Part shown: piece by piece, positions 9,827 to 17,718 of the stretch
Position numbering within the stretch: position 1 is the stretch's first letter
How the letters are laid out: each line of letters opens with the position of its first letter
Origin: Gammaproteobacteria bacterium
GTDB lineage: Bacteria; Pseudomonadota; Gammaproteobacteria; Pseudomonadales; Azotimanducaceae
Direction of reading: 5' to 3'
NCBI GenBank assembly: GCA_012960535.1
Contig: DUBB01000027.1
Coordinates: 47,487 to 111,486 of the forward strand
DNA: 64,000 bases
Translations under genes and position numbers: made by a program
Notes under the pieces: model-generated
What the model saw: only the letters and a program-made list of their open reading frames with translations
The model's database searches: none
What the model was told of the DNA's origin: nothing

Positions 9827-11356
9827 TTGAACCAAATTGAACTGGCAATCTTTGTGTCTCGCAGTGTTGCAATCTGTGAAGAGATGGGAGCGGTATTGCG
9901 ACAGGCCGCATTTTCTCCAAACATAAAAGATCGGCTTGATTTTTCCTGTGCCTTGTTCGATGCCGATGGCAGGCTATTTGCGCAGGCTGCCCATGTGCCT
10001 GTCCATCTTGGCAGCATGGCATTCGCCATGTCTTACATTGTTGGCGAAAAGGTCTGGCATGAAGGAGATATGCTTATCTTCAATGACCCCTATCTGGGGG
10101 GGACTCACCTGCCAGATGTGACCCTGGTACAGCCTTTCTTTGTCGAAGGTGAATTGCAGGGTTTTGTTGCCAATCGTGCTCATCACGCCAATATCGGCGC
10201 AGATTCTCCGGGATCCATGCCCATTTCATCCTCTCTGGAAGAGGAAGGTCTGCTTATTGCGCCTACTTTTCTATATCAAAAGGGAAAGGCAGACGAGGCA
10301 CTATTCGCCTATTTGAATGCTGAATTGGGTGCCAATACCTCAGGCGATCTGGCTGCCCAGTGCAGTGCTAATACGCTGGGTGTACAGCGTATTGAGAGCC
10401 TGGCGCGAAATAGCGGCAGGAAGTTATTTCAGCAAGCGGTGGATAAGACCAACCAGTACGGTCTTGATATTGCGTTAAAAAGCCTGAAGGTCATACCCGT
10501 GGGCCGTTACCAGTTTGAAGATAAACTTGATGATGATGGCTGGGCGAACCAGGACCTTCAGATAGTGGTCACAATACAGGTCAGTGAGGATCAGCTGACG
10601 GTGGATTTTACCGGCACCTGCGGACAGGTTAAAGGTAATGTCAATTGCCCGCTTTCGGTGACTGCGGCTGCAGTATTTTACTGTTTTCGTTGTCTCCTGC
10701 CTGAATATACCCCTGCCTGCTCAGGCGTTTTCAAACCCATTAAGTTATTAGCACCAGAGGCTTGTCTGGTGAATGCACAGAGACCCGCGGCGACTGCGGC
10801 AGGTAATGTGGAAACTTCCCAGCGGATAGTTGATTGCGTTTTCGGTGCCCTGGCAAAGGCACTACCCGAGCTGATTCCCGCGGCCAGCCAGGGGACCATG
10901 AATAATGTGGCCATGGGCATCCATCAAGACGATATCTCCTGGGATTATTATGAAACTTTAGGGGGTGGTATGGGCGGTGGCCCACAGGGGGCAGGCATTA
11001 GTGCCGTGCAGTCTCATATGACTAATACGTTGAATACGCCGATAGAAAGCCTGGAGATGCACTTTCCGATACGAATCAGGCGATATCAGATTCGCCGCGG
11101 CTCCGGGGGTAAAGGCCGGTATCCAGGTGGAGACGGACTAATCAGAGAATATGAGTTCCTTGGTCCAGCAGAAGCAACTTTAATCACCGAACGGCGCCGG
11201 CATCCGCCGTGGGGGTTATGCGGTGGTCTGCCGGGTCAAGTCGGAAGGAATATGCTCGATGGCGAACTTCTGCCGGGTAAGTGCCAACTGACGGTGCAGG
11301 CCGGTCAGACTTTACGAATCGAGACTCCGGGAGGTGGCGCCTGGGGCGAGGATTGA
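9827..11356 (+). CDS. Hydantoinase B / oxoprolinase family protein (orphan)
   Basis: Resembles the B subunit of N-methylhydantoinase/acetophenone carboxylase/oxoprolinase enzymes, which hydrolyse cyclic amides or carboxylate substrates in an ATP-dependent A-B complex. The family opening 'NQIELAIFVSRSVAICEEMG' and 'KDRLDFSCALFDADG' are clear, as are 'IFNDPYLGGTHLPDV' and the C-terminal 'RIETPGGGAWG'. The frame is open from TTG 9791, but TTG 9827 follows a GAGGAG site by 10 bp and gives the family's usual N-terminus (509 aa). No A subunit is adjacent. The stop codon lies inside the tRNA-derived direct repeat of the following insertion. Confidence 0.85.
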   Translation: MNQIELAIFVSRSVAICEEMGAVLRQAAFSPNIKDRLDFSCALFDADGRLFAQAAHVPVHLGSMAFAMSYIVGEKVWHEGDMLIFNDPYLGGTHLPDVTLVQPFFVEGELQGFVANRAHHANIGADSPGSMPISSSLEEEGLLIAPTFLYQKGKADEALFAYLNAELGANTSGDLAAQCSANTLGVQRIESLARNSGRKLFQQAVDKTNQYGLDIALKSLKVIPVGRYQFEDKLDDDGWANQDLQIVVTIQVSEDQLTVDFTGTCGQVKGNVNCPLSVTAAAVFYCFRCLLPEYTPACSGVFKPIKLLAPEACLVNAQRPAATAAGNVETSQRIVDCVFGALAKALPELIPAASQGTMNNVAMGIHQDDISWDYYETLGGGMGGGPQGAGISAVQSHMTNTLNTPIESLEMHFPIRIRRYQIRRGSGGKGRYPGGDGLIREYEFLGPAEATLITERRRHPPWGLCGGLPGQVGRNMLDGELLPGKCQLTVQAGQTLRIETPGGGAWGED

Positions 11357-11365
11357 AAATCCCCG
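11351..11365 (+). repeat. Left direct repeat (candidate attL core)
   Basis: 15 bp identical to 13523-13537. It overlaps the TGA stop of the hydantoinase gene and corresponds to the anticodon loop and 3' anticodon stem of tRNA-Phe. Confidence 0.75.
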
Positions 11366-11397
11366 TGTCCCTGGTTCGATTCCAGGTCCGGCCACCA
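11351..11397 (+). pseudogene. tRNA-Phe 3' half (fragment)
   Basis: From the anticodon loop (TTGAAAA, anticodon GAA) through the 3' anticodon stem TCCCC, variable loop GTGTC, T stem CCTGG, T loop TTCGATT, T stem CCAGG, acceptor strand TCCGGCC, A and CCA. The upstream sequence is the hydantoinase coding region and provides no D-arm or 5' acceptor strand, so this cannot make a tRNA. The real tRNA-Phe gene must be elsewhere. Confidence 0.88.
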
Positions 11398-11906
11398 ATT
11401 TCACGGCTTTTCGCAAAGCGAAAAACGTGAAAAACCAACTCCCAGAACACACGGCGGCAGCGTTTTTTACGCAGTAAAAATGCGAGAGCCCCATCCAAGC
11501 ACGAAAGTCTCGCAGCGTTGAGCTCACCTGATGGGTCGATCCCCCTATTTCAAGCAACAGGTGTGAAAAGTCGGAAAACTCTCTTGGTCCACCATCAGCT
11601 CCACGTAACCTGCACACACGAAAAATTGACGAGCGGTACCGATTCTCTACCAGCGAATTCACTGCAATTGGGTTGCGACAAACTGCAGATACCATGGTAT
11701 TTTCGATTAAAACCGTGGGATTGTTTCGATGGTTGAGGAGTCCGAACGGAAATACTGTGGTATTGACGGCATGCGAACAGACCCTCTATGACATTTGTAT
11801 GTGTTCATCCACAAATCCGATCAATGACGATCCGTTAGCTTGTCAGTACCTTTTTTTGTGAAACCCATCGTACTTTCGTAAAATCAAGTTTTCTAAAAGT
11901 CAGATT
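11398..11906. other. Non-coding left arm of the element
   Basis: About 500 bp without a supportable gene. It holds a strong hairpin at 11399-11432 (TTTCACG/CGTGAAA outer arms, TTTTCGC/GCGAAAA inner arms), a second weaker one near 11453-11483 (GCGTTTTTTAC/GTAAAAATGC), and a 12-bp perfect palindrome ATACCATGGTAT at 11689-11700. Short open frames here are not gene-like. Confidence 0.6.
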
Positions 11907-12866
11907 TCAAGTTCTTGTCAACGATTGATTCAACAGCTCTGCATTGGTGGAGTATTTCTTAAGTAACTCAACAAGTTTCCCAGCGCCATCCACAGGTTTA
12001 AGATGGGACAGTGCCCTGCGTAAAATTCTTACATTTTCGATTTCTTTCGAATTTATAAGTAGCTCCTCACGCCGGGTACTGCTTTTTGCAATATCCAGTG
12101 CAGGGAAAATCCGTTGATTCGCCACGTCACGTGATAAAACAATTTCCATATTACCGGTGCCCTTGAACTCTTCAAAAATTACCTGGTCCATCCGGCTTCC
12201 GGTATCAACGAGTATGGTCGCGAGAATGGTCAGCGACCCACCATTCTCAACATTTCTAGCCGCGCCAAACATTTTTCGAGGTATTTCCAAAGCTCGTGCA
12301 TCAACGCCGCCCGACATGGTACGGCGGCTGCCTTTTAGCTCTGCGTTATGTACTCGGGAGAGCCTGGTAAGAGAGTCAATGACAATCATGACATCATGAC
12401 CTTCGCCAGCTTCCTGACGGGCGACATCAAGAAGATCATTGGCCACACGGACATGGTGGCTATAGCTTTCATCCGAGGATGACGCATGCACCTGTGCCGG
12501 TACGCTGCGCTTAAAATCAGTCACTTCCTCCGGTCGCTCATCAATGAGTAACGCATACAGTTTTATCTCAGGATAGGCTTCCCCCACCGCCTGGCAGATG
12601 TGTTTTAAAATGGTCGTTTTCCCACAGCCTGGCGGAGCAACAATCAAGCCTCGCTGCCCCATCCCGATTGGGGTGATCAAGTCTATTGCTCGCGTGGTGA
12701 GTTGATTAGAGCCTGATTCCAGGCGAATGCACTGAGAAGGATTAATGGCGACGCCATCCATAAAACGCTTCTGTGGGTCAACAGGCGTCGTATCCTTGAC
12801 CACTTTATCTACTCGTTCGGGAACTATGTTTCTTTTCGTTTTCAAAGATAGTGTTTTTTTGGTCAT
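11907..12866 (-). CDS. Rho-like hexameric helicase motor without the N-terminal RNA-binding domain
   Basis: The 319 residues align with the C-terminal ATPase domain of transcription terminator Rho (E. coli Rho is 419 aa). Present are Walker A 'APPGCGKTT' (about 78-85), '[12 protein letters not shown]' (107-117), Walker B 'VIDSLTR' (Asp164), the Q-loop region before '[10 protein letters not shown]', the R-loop '[11 protein letters not shown]', and the arginine finger in '[10 protein letters not shown]'. Only about 35 residues precede the motor, so the Rho N-terminal helical domain and cold-shock RNA-binding fold are missing. An in-frame stop lies about 30 codons upstream, so no hidden N-terminus exists. 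It lies inside the tRNA-flanked element. It is probably active as an ATPase; its role is unknown. Confidence 0.85.
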   Translation of the reverse strand: MTKKTLSLKTKRNIVPERVDKVVKDTTPVDPQKRFMDGVAINPSQCIRLESGSNQLTTRAIDLITPIGMGQRGLIVAPPGCGKTTILKHICQAVGEAYPEIKLYALLIDERPEEVTDFKRSVPAQVHASSSDESYSHHVRVANDLLDVARQEAGEGHDVMIVIDSLTRLSRVHNAELKGSRRTMSGGVDARALEIPRKMFGAARNVENGGSLTILATILVDTGSRMDQVIFEEFKGTGNMEIVLSRDVANQRIFPALDIAKSSTRREELLINSKEIENVRILRRALSHLKPVDGAGKLVELLKKYSTNAELLNQSLTRT

Positions 12867-12978
12867 GATTTCAGGTGATCGCTCTAGTGAGTGAAGTGTT
12901 TCGACGCGCTTACTGTAGCTAAAGTCTTTTCGTTTAGCTTGTTATTGTTTTTGATTTGTTCTGCTATTTGGGGGCACA

Positions 12979-13080
12979 GTGCTCTTCGAGGACGGTGCTC
13001 TTCGAACGCAGTGGCGTATAATTTTCCGATGGAAGAATGGTAATGCAGACGATGTGCAACATGTAGATTACCACAAATAG
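12979..13080 (+). pseudogene. higB-type toxin remnant (3' end only)
   Basis: The frame ending at TAG 13078-13080 reads 'RTQWRIIFRWKNGNADD' and then 'VQHVDYHK'. This matches the C-terminus of RelE-family HigB toxins (QWRICFRW...VDYH). The frame hits a stop at 12952 and nothing upstream resembles the toxin N-terminus, so the 5' two thirds are lost. The fragment contains an imperfect 16-bp tandem duplication (GTGCTCTTCGA at 12979 and 12995), whose length would shift a reading frame. It ends 11 bp before the higA-like gene, the usual HigB-HigA order. Confidence 0.65.
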
Positions 13081-13091
13081 GAATCACAACG

Positions 13092-13400
13092 ATGACTGAG
13101 AAATACATAGAGTTAGAACATCTAGGCGTCCTTTTACAGGAGGATTTTCTGGATGACCTAGGAATCAAACCTGGCACCTTAGCTGGTTCCATTGGTGTGG
13201 ATCGTACAGCCATCAAGAACATCATAGGTGGCAAACGTGCTACTACCGCAGACATGTCATTGCGACTTGGTCTGTTTTTCAATATGAGTACAGGCTTTTG
13301 ATTCAACCTACAAAAAGACTACGAGCTACGAATCGCACAACGTGAAAATCTAGCTAAATTTGAAAAAGTCGTTCCACCCTTTAGAGCTGCCAACTTGTAA
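13092..13400 (+). pseudogene. higA-type antitoxin gene with an internal TGA
   Basis: Codons 1-69 encode the HigA/XRE helix-turn-helix part: 'LLQEDFLDDLGIKPGTLA', 'VDRTAIKNIIGGKRATTA' and 'DMSLRLGLFF'. Codon 70 is TGA (13299-13301), then the same frame continues with 'FNLQKDYELRIAQRENLA' to a TAA at 13400. HigA proteins have 'FWLNLQ' at this point, so the TGA replaces a Trp codon by a single base change (TGG to TGA). A 69-residue protein with an intact DNA-binding domain could still be made from 13092-13301, but the toxin-facing C-terminus is lost. Confidence 0.8.
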
Positions 13401-13522
13401 ACAACAGCTAGAAAGAAACGAGTGGGTGTAAATCTCGACAATCTAGCAATTCATCATTCACACACCTTCTACCCTCTTAAGCATCCGTGGTTCTTACCGT
13501 TTCTCCAAGGTAGGCCAGTCAG

Positions 13523-13537
13523 ATTGAAAATCCCCGG
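13523..13537 (+). repeat. Right direct repeat (candidate attR core)
   Basis: Second copy of the 15-bp repeat seen at 11351-11365, 2,172 bp downstream. Sequence after it differs from the tRNA, consistent with return to the original chromosome. Confidence 0.7.
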
Positions 13538-13715
13538 ATGGTTACATTGATCCGAGGTGGTGCCGTTAAATAGCCCGGGCAGGGTTTTGCTGGTTAACGG
13601 CGAATTATCACGCCAGGGTCGGTGATAATGTTGGGTTTATTGTTGATCTTGCATTTAACTTTTTGTGAAACAAGTTAGAATGGCAACGTTAAGTCTTTAC
13701 CAGAGAGCTAACCAA
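13538..13715. other. Grx leader region with two adjacent inverted repeats
   Basis: Between the right repeat and grxD are two perfect 8-bp inverted repeats: GCCGTTAA/TTAACGGC (13562-13569 with 13594-13601) and ATTATCAC/GTGATAAT (13604-13611 with 13622-13629). Neither has a T-tract, so they are not standard terminators. They may be operator or RNA structure; no function can be assigned. Confidence 0.4.
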
Positions 13716-14042
13716 ATGGAAGTGTTAGAAACAATACAGAACCAGGTACGGGAAAACCCTATTCTTATCTATATGAAAGGGTCTCCTGATCAACCTCAAT
13801 GCGGATTCTCCTCGCAGGCAAGCCAGATGCTAATTTCCTGCGGGAAAAGGTTTGCTTATATTGATATCCTGGCAAACCCAGAAATCCGTGCCAATTTACC
13901 TGCCTTCTCGGAGTGGCCGACCTTTCCCCAGTTATTCGTCAGTGGAGAGTTAGTCGGTGGCTGCGATATTATCACTGAAATGTATGACAGTGGTGAACTG
14001 CAGCCCTTACTGGAAGAAGCAGCTGGAGAGTCGGAAAGCTGA
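13716..14042 (+). CDS. grxD: Monothiol glutaredoxin Grx4
   Basis: Small (108 aa) monothiol glutaredoxin that binds and transfers [2Fe-2S] clusters with glutathione and BolA partners. The CGFS active site is seen in 'QCGFSSQA', with the family's 'PILIYMKGSPDQPQ', 'WPTFPQLFVSGELVGGCDI' and 'EMYDSGELQPLL'. The frame is open to 13665, but the ATG at 13716 gives the expected N-terminus 'MEVLETIQNQ'. It converges on rnt. Confidence 0.95.
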   Translation: MEVLETIQNQVRENPILIYMKGSPDQPQCGFSSQASQMLISCGKRFAYIDILANPEIRANLPAFSEWPTFPQLFVSGELVGGCDIITEMYDSGELQPLLEEAAGESES

Positions 14043-14055
14043 CCTAGAAGCGTGA

Positions 14056-14667
14056 TTAACTGAATTGCTGCCAGCGATTGACGACATCACAGAAGATTTC
14101 CGCTGTTTTTTCGCAGTCGTAAATTGCCGAATGTGCTTCACTGGCACTAAAAGCGATGCCAGCGGATTTGCAGGCCCGCGCCAGCACTGTCTGACCGTAG
14201 GCCAGACCGCATAAAGTTGCTGTATCAAATGAAGAAAATGGATGGAACGGATTTCGCTTAATTCGGCAGCGTTCCGCCGCCTTGTTCAGAAAGGCTTGAT
14301 CAAAAGCGGCATTATGGGCAACGATAATGGCTCTTTGACAACCCGTTCTCTTAACTTCGCCGCGAATGCCACTGAATACGTCCGTAAGAGCTTGTTTTTC
14401 GTCCACCGCCATCCTCAGAGGGTTGTAAGGGTCAATGCCGGTAAATTCAAGTGATGACGGTTCAATATTTGCCCCTTCGAAGGGGCTGACATTGTGAAAG
14501 AACTGCTCTCCTGGCCGTAGCAGACCCTTATCGTCCATGCGGATAAGCACAGCAGCGATTTCAAGGATGGCATCGGTGTCACTGTTAAATCCCCCTGTTT
14601 CTAAATCGATAACGACAGGGAGGAAGCCCCTGAAACGACCAGCAATAGGTTCTTTTTGATCGCTCAA
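14056..14667 (-). CDS. rnt: Ribonuclease T
   Basis: DEDD 3'-5' exoribonuclease (203 aa) that trims the 3' ends of tRNA and other stable RNAs. Exo motifs are visible: 'VVIDLETGGF' (DxE), 'IIVAHNAAFDQAFL' (Exo II) and 'HSAIYDCEKT' (Exo III H-x4-D). It starts with TTG, whose last bases overlap the pyrC stop codon (TTGA); a GGGGGAG ribosome site five bases upstream, inside pyrC, supports this start. pyrC-rnt therefore form a coupled pair, as in Pseudomonas-like genomes. Confidence 0.95.
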   Translation of the reverse strand: MSDQKEPIAGRFRGFLPVVIDLETGGFNSDTDAILEIAAVLIRMDDKGLLRPGEQFFHNVSPFEGANIEPSSLEFTGIDPYNPLRMAVDEKQALTDVFSGIRGEVKRTGCQRAIIVAHNAAFDQAFLNKAAERCRIKRNPFHPFSSFDTATLCGLAYGQTVLARACKSAGIAFSASEAHSAIYDCEKTAEIFCDVVNRWQQFS

Positions 14668-15719
14668 GTTGACTCCCCCGGCTCGTTTACCACCTGCCAG
14701 TGGATGTTTTCTCCTGCTCGCACAGGAACCAGGTCAGTTTCGCCAAAACGTTTGCGGGCAGGGCAGGTCCATTCTGTTTCAATCAGTTTTATCGTCTTGG
14801 TATTGTGCGCCAGGCCATAGAAATCGGCGCCGTAACAGCTGGCAAAGTTTTCCAGGGCTTGCAGCGCATTATTGCTGGCAAAAACTTCAGCATAAAGCTC
14901 GATAGCGGCATGGCCGGTATAGCAGCCAGCCGCGCAGCCGCAAGCATTTTCTTTTGCGGAGGCAGGGTGAGGAGCAGAATCTGTACCCAGGAAAAAAGAA
15001 GGGTCACCCGAGGTGGCTGCCTGGATAAGGGCTTGTTGATGCTGGTCTCGTTTTAGCACGGGCAGGCAATAGAGAGCCGGTTTGATACCACCCGCAAGCA
15101 TGTCGTTGCGGTTGTAGAGCAGATGATGGACCGTGATGGTTGCACCCATCCGTGAATCAGTCGCCTGGACAAATTGGACAGCTTCAGCTGTGGTGATATG
15201 TTCAAAGATAATCTTCAAAGAAGGGAACTGTCGAATAATGGGTTCCAGGTATTGTTCAATAAAGATTTTTTCTCGATCAAAAATATCAACCTTACTGTCG
15301 GTAACCTCGCCATGGATAGCGAGTCGCAGGCCGGTCTTCTGCATTTCTTCGAATATTGGATAGAGACCTTCAATGGTGTTTACCCCGGCATCTGAATGAG
15401 TCGTAGCGCCAGCAGGGTAGAGTTTACAGGCGTGGATAATGCTGCTTTTGGCGGCCTCTGTAATGGTCTTTTTGCTGGTTTGGTCCGTGAGATAAAGCGT
15501 CATAAGAGGATCAAAGGACCGATTACTGGGGACCTCACTGATTATTCTATCTCGGTAGCTTGCCGCGTCTGCACTGGTTAACACCGGAGGTACAAGGTTG
15601 GGCATAATTATAGCTCTGCCAAAATAGCGGCTTATGTCCTGCGTTGTCTCGGCAAGGTAGGCACCGTCCCTGAGGTGTACGTGCCAGTCATCAGGTTGAA
15701 GGATGGTCAATGTTCGCAT
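14664..15719 (-). CDS. pyrC: Dihydroorotase
   Basis: Zinc enzyme (351 aa) that closes carbamoyl-aspartate to dihydroorotate in pyrimidine synthesis. Metal ligands are recognisable: 'DDWHVHLRDG' (HxH), the carboxylated Lys in 'HACKLYPAGATTHSD', His in 'RLAIHGEV' and 'FEHITT', and Asp in 'LGTDSAPH'. The frame opens at 15767, but the family start 'MRTLTILQPDDWH' places the ATG at 15719. It is divergent from argG by 92 bp. The type is the E. coli-like homodimeric PyrC. Confidence 0.95.
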   Translation of the reverse strand: MRTLTILQPDDWHVHLRDGAYLAETTQDISRYFGRAIIMPNLVPPVLTSADAASYRDRIISEVPSNRSFDPLMTLYLTDQTSKKTITEAAKSSIIHACKLYPAGATTHSDAGVNTIEGLYPIFEEMQKTGLRLAIHGEVTDSKVDIFDREKIFIEQYLEPIIRQFPSLKIIFEHITTAEAVQFVQATDSRMGATITVHHLLYNRNDMLAGGIKPALYCLPVLKRDQHQQALIQAATSGDPSFFLGTDSAPHPASAKENACGCAAGCYTGHAAIELYAEVFASNNALQALENFASCYGADFYGLAHNTKTIKLIETEWTCPARKRFGETDLVPVRAGENIHWQVVNEPGEST

Positions 15720-15811
15720 TCCGGTATTGTAGCACTCCCGTGGCGAGGCTGGCTTGATTACTGGCAAAGGTTTACCATACGCAGCTTGTTAACAAACGTC
15801 CCAAGGGTGCT

Positions 15812-17035
15812 ATGGATCAGATCGATAAAGTCGTGCTTGCTTATTCAGGGGGGCTGGATACTTCAGTCATTCTGCGCTGGTTACAGGAAACCTATGGCTG
15901 CGAAGTCGTCACTTATACAGCAGACCTTGGTCAGGGTGAAGAACTCGAACCGGCCAGGGCAAAAGCCAGCAGTATGGGTGTCAAGGAAATCTACATTGAT
16001 GATGTCAAGGAGGAATTTGTACAGGACTTCGTATTTCCTATGTTCCGGTGCAATACCCTTTACGAGGGGGAGTATCTGCTGGGTACCAGTATTGCCCGCC
16101 CGCTGATAGCAAAAAGGCTGGTGCAGATTGCTGAACAGACTAATGCTAAGGCTATTGCTCACGGCGCCACAGGTAAAGGTAATGACCAGGTGCGTTTTGA
16201 GCTGGGCGCCTATGCCTTGAACCCGGATTTAAAGGTTATTGCTCCGTGGCGGGAGTGGGATCTGAATTCGCGGGCGGCATTGATGGCTTTTTGCGAACGC
16301 TACCAGATCAAGGTCGATAATAAGCATGAAGGGGAGAAATCACCCTATTCCATGGACGCTAATTTGTTACATATCTCATATGAAGGCGGCATACTGGAAG
16401 ATCCCGGCGTAGAACCTGATGAAGCTATGTGGCTGTGGTCGGTTTCTCCGGATCAAGCGCCGGATGAACCTACTTATCTTGAAATAGGCTATAGCCGGGG
16501 CGATCCCGTGTCATTGGATGGCAAATTGCTGTCACCAGCGGCTTTACTTGCTGAACTAAACAAGCAAGGCGGGGAGAACGGCATTGGGCGTACCGATATT
16601 GTAGAGAACCGCTACGTTGGTATGAAGGCCAGGGGTTGTTACGAGACGCCGGGTGGTGCCATTTTGCTGAAAGCGCACCGCGCTATGGAGTCGATTACCC
16701 TTGACCGGGAAATGACCCACCTGAAAGACGATTTGATGCCTAGATACGCAAGTCTTATCTATAATGGTTACTGGTGGAGCCCGGAGCGAATAGCCCTGCA
16801 GGCGCTGATTGACAACTCTCAACAGGTTGTTAATGGCAGAGTCAGGCTCAAATTGTATAAAGGCAATATTATTGTGGTCGGCAGGGATTCAGATCACGAT
16901 AGCCTTTATGATGCCAATGTGGTTACTTTTGAAGACGATGCCGGGGCTTATGATCAGAAAGATGCTGCCGGATTCATTAAGTTAAATGCCCTTCGTCTGC
17001 AGATGGCCAGTAAAAAAGGTCGTAAGTTGATTTAA
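15812..17035 (+). CDS. argG: Argininosuccinate synthase
   Basis: Joins citrulline and aspartate using ATP to form argininosuccinate (arginine synthesis; 407 aa, the usual length for the non-E. coli type). The PP-loop '[16 protein letters not shown]' and '[13 protein letters not shown]' nucleotide/substrate motifs are present, as is '[14 protein letters not shown]'. An AAGGGTG ribosome site precedes the ATG. It converges on nth. Confidence 0.97.
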   Translation: MDQIDKVVLAYSGGLDTSVILRWLQETYGCEVVTYTADLGQGEELEPARAKASSMGVKEIYIDDVKEEFVQDFVFPMFRCNTLYEGEYLLGTSIARPLIAKRLVQIAEQTNAKAIAHGATGKGNDQVRFELGAYALNPDLKVIAPWREWDLNSRAALMAFCERYQIKVDNKHEGEKSPYSMDANLLHISYEGGILEDPGVEPDEAMWLWSVSPDQAPDEPTYLEIGYSRGDPVSLDGKLLSPAALLAELNKQGGENGIGRTDIVENRYVGMKARGCYETPGGAILLKAHRAMESITLDREMTHLKDDLMPRYASLIYNGYWWSPERIALQALIDNSQQVVNGRVRLKLYKGNIIVVGRDSDHDSLYDANVVTFEDDAGAYDQKDAAGFIKLNALRLQMASKKGRKLI

Positions 17036-17064
17036 CCCTGAATGTCCTGCTGCCATTGTCAGAA

Positions 17065-17718
17065 TTACTTGCTTTGCTCTTGTAGTTGACCTTCCTTGCC
17101 TCGGAATTCACATTCATCAAAGACCACGCAGGCACCGCACTTAGGCTTTCTTGCAGTGCAGATATAGCGTCCGTGTAGAATCAGCCAGTGATGGGCATCG
17201 GTTATAAATTCATCATGAATTACCTTGAGTAATTTCCGTTCGACCTGTAACACATTCTTTCCCGGAGCAAAGCGAGTCCGGTTAGAAATCCTGAAAATAT
17301 GGGTATCCACTGCCATAGTGGGTTCACCGAAAGCGGTATTGAGGACGACATTGGCGGTTTTCCGGCCTACCCCCGGCAGGTCTTGCAGTGCTTCCCGGGT
17401 TCTGGGTACTTCGCCACTGTGCATGTCAAGCAAACGTTGACAGGTCTTGATAATATTCTCTGCCTTGCTGTTAAACAGGCCTATGGTCTTAATATAGGGG
17501 ATTAAACCATCGACTCCAAGCTTGCCAATATCGCCTGGTGTATTTGCAATGGCGAAGAGTTTTACAGTTGCTTTGTTGACACTGACATCGGTTGCCTGAG
17601 CCGACAGAATGACCGCGATCAGCAATTCGAAAGTTGACTGATAGCTGAGCTCGGTGGTTGGGCTGGGATTCTCATGGCGTAATTTGCTGAGAAACTGGTA
17701 ACGTTTTGCGGCGTTCAT
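17065..17718 (-). CDS. nth: Endonuclease III
   Basis: DNA glycosylase/AP lyase (217 aa) removing oxidised pyrimidines. The catalytic Lys and Asp are in 'LPGVGRKTANVVL' and 'MAVDTHIFR', and the C-terminal iron-sulfur ligands are in 'CTARKPKCGACVVFDEC' (C-x6-C-x2-C-x5-C). The frame runs on to 17811, but 'MNAAKRYQFLSKLRHENP' at 17718 matches the family start. It overlaps the end of rsxE by 47 bp, the classic rsx-nth arrangement. Confidence 0.96.
   Translation of the reverse strand: MNAAKRYQFLSKLRHENPSPTTELSYQSTFELLIAVILSAQATDVSVNKATVKLFAIANTPGDIGKLGVDGLIPYIKTIGLFNSKAENIIKTCQRLLDMHSGEVPRTREALQDLPGVGRKTANVVLNTAFGEPTMAVDTHIFRISNRTRFAPGKNVLQVERKLLKVIHDEFITDAHHWLILHGRYICTARKPKCGACVVFDECEFRGKEGQLQEQSK

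Larger units (their letters stand above)
11351..13537. mobile_element. Putative 2.2-kb integrated element remnant bounded by a tRNA-Phe-derived direct repeat
   Basis: A 15-bp perfect direct repeat (GATTGAAAATCCCCG) occurs at both ends. The left copy continues into the 3' half of a tRNA-Phe ending in CCA; the right copy does not. Between them lie a Rho-like ATPase gene and a ruined higBA locus, neither belonging to the surrounding housekeeping order. This is the pattern left by tyrosine-integrase elements that carry a tRNA 3' end as attP, here inserted at the end of the hydantoinase gene. No integrase is visible, so the element is either a remnant or was moved in trans. The boundaries are inferred from the repeats. 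Confidence 0.55.

Noticed and set aside
11340..11397. Complete tRNA-Phe gene
   Set aside because: Upstream sequence is coding and gives no D-arm or 5' acceptor strand; only the 3' half exists.
11184..11695. Minus-strand open frames reading through the tRNA-Phe fragment
   Set aside because: They include the familiar nonsense peptide produced by antisense tRNA (GIEPGTRGF-like) and overlap the hydantoinase gene.
12867..12960. Lost Rho N-terminal domain through a frameshift
   Set aside because: The in-frame extension is only about 30 unmatched codons before a stop, and the next DNA is the higB remnant.
12884..13306. A 140-codon minus-strand ORF over the higBA debris
   Set aside because: It is the shadow of the clear HigB/HigA coding frames on the plus strand.
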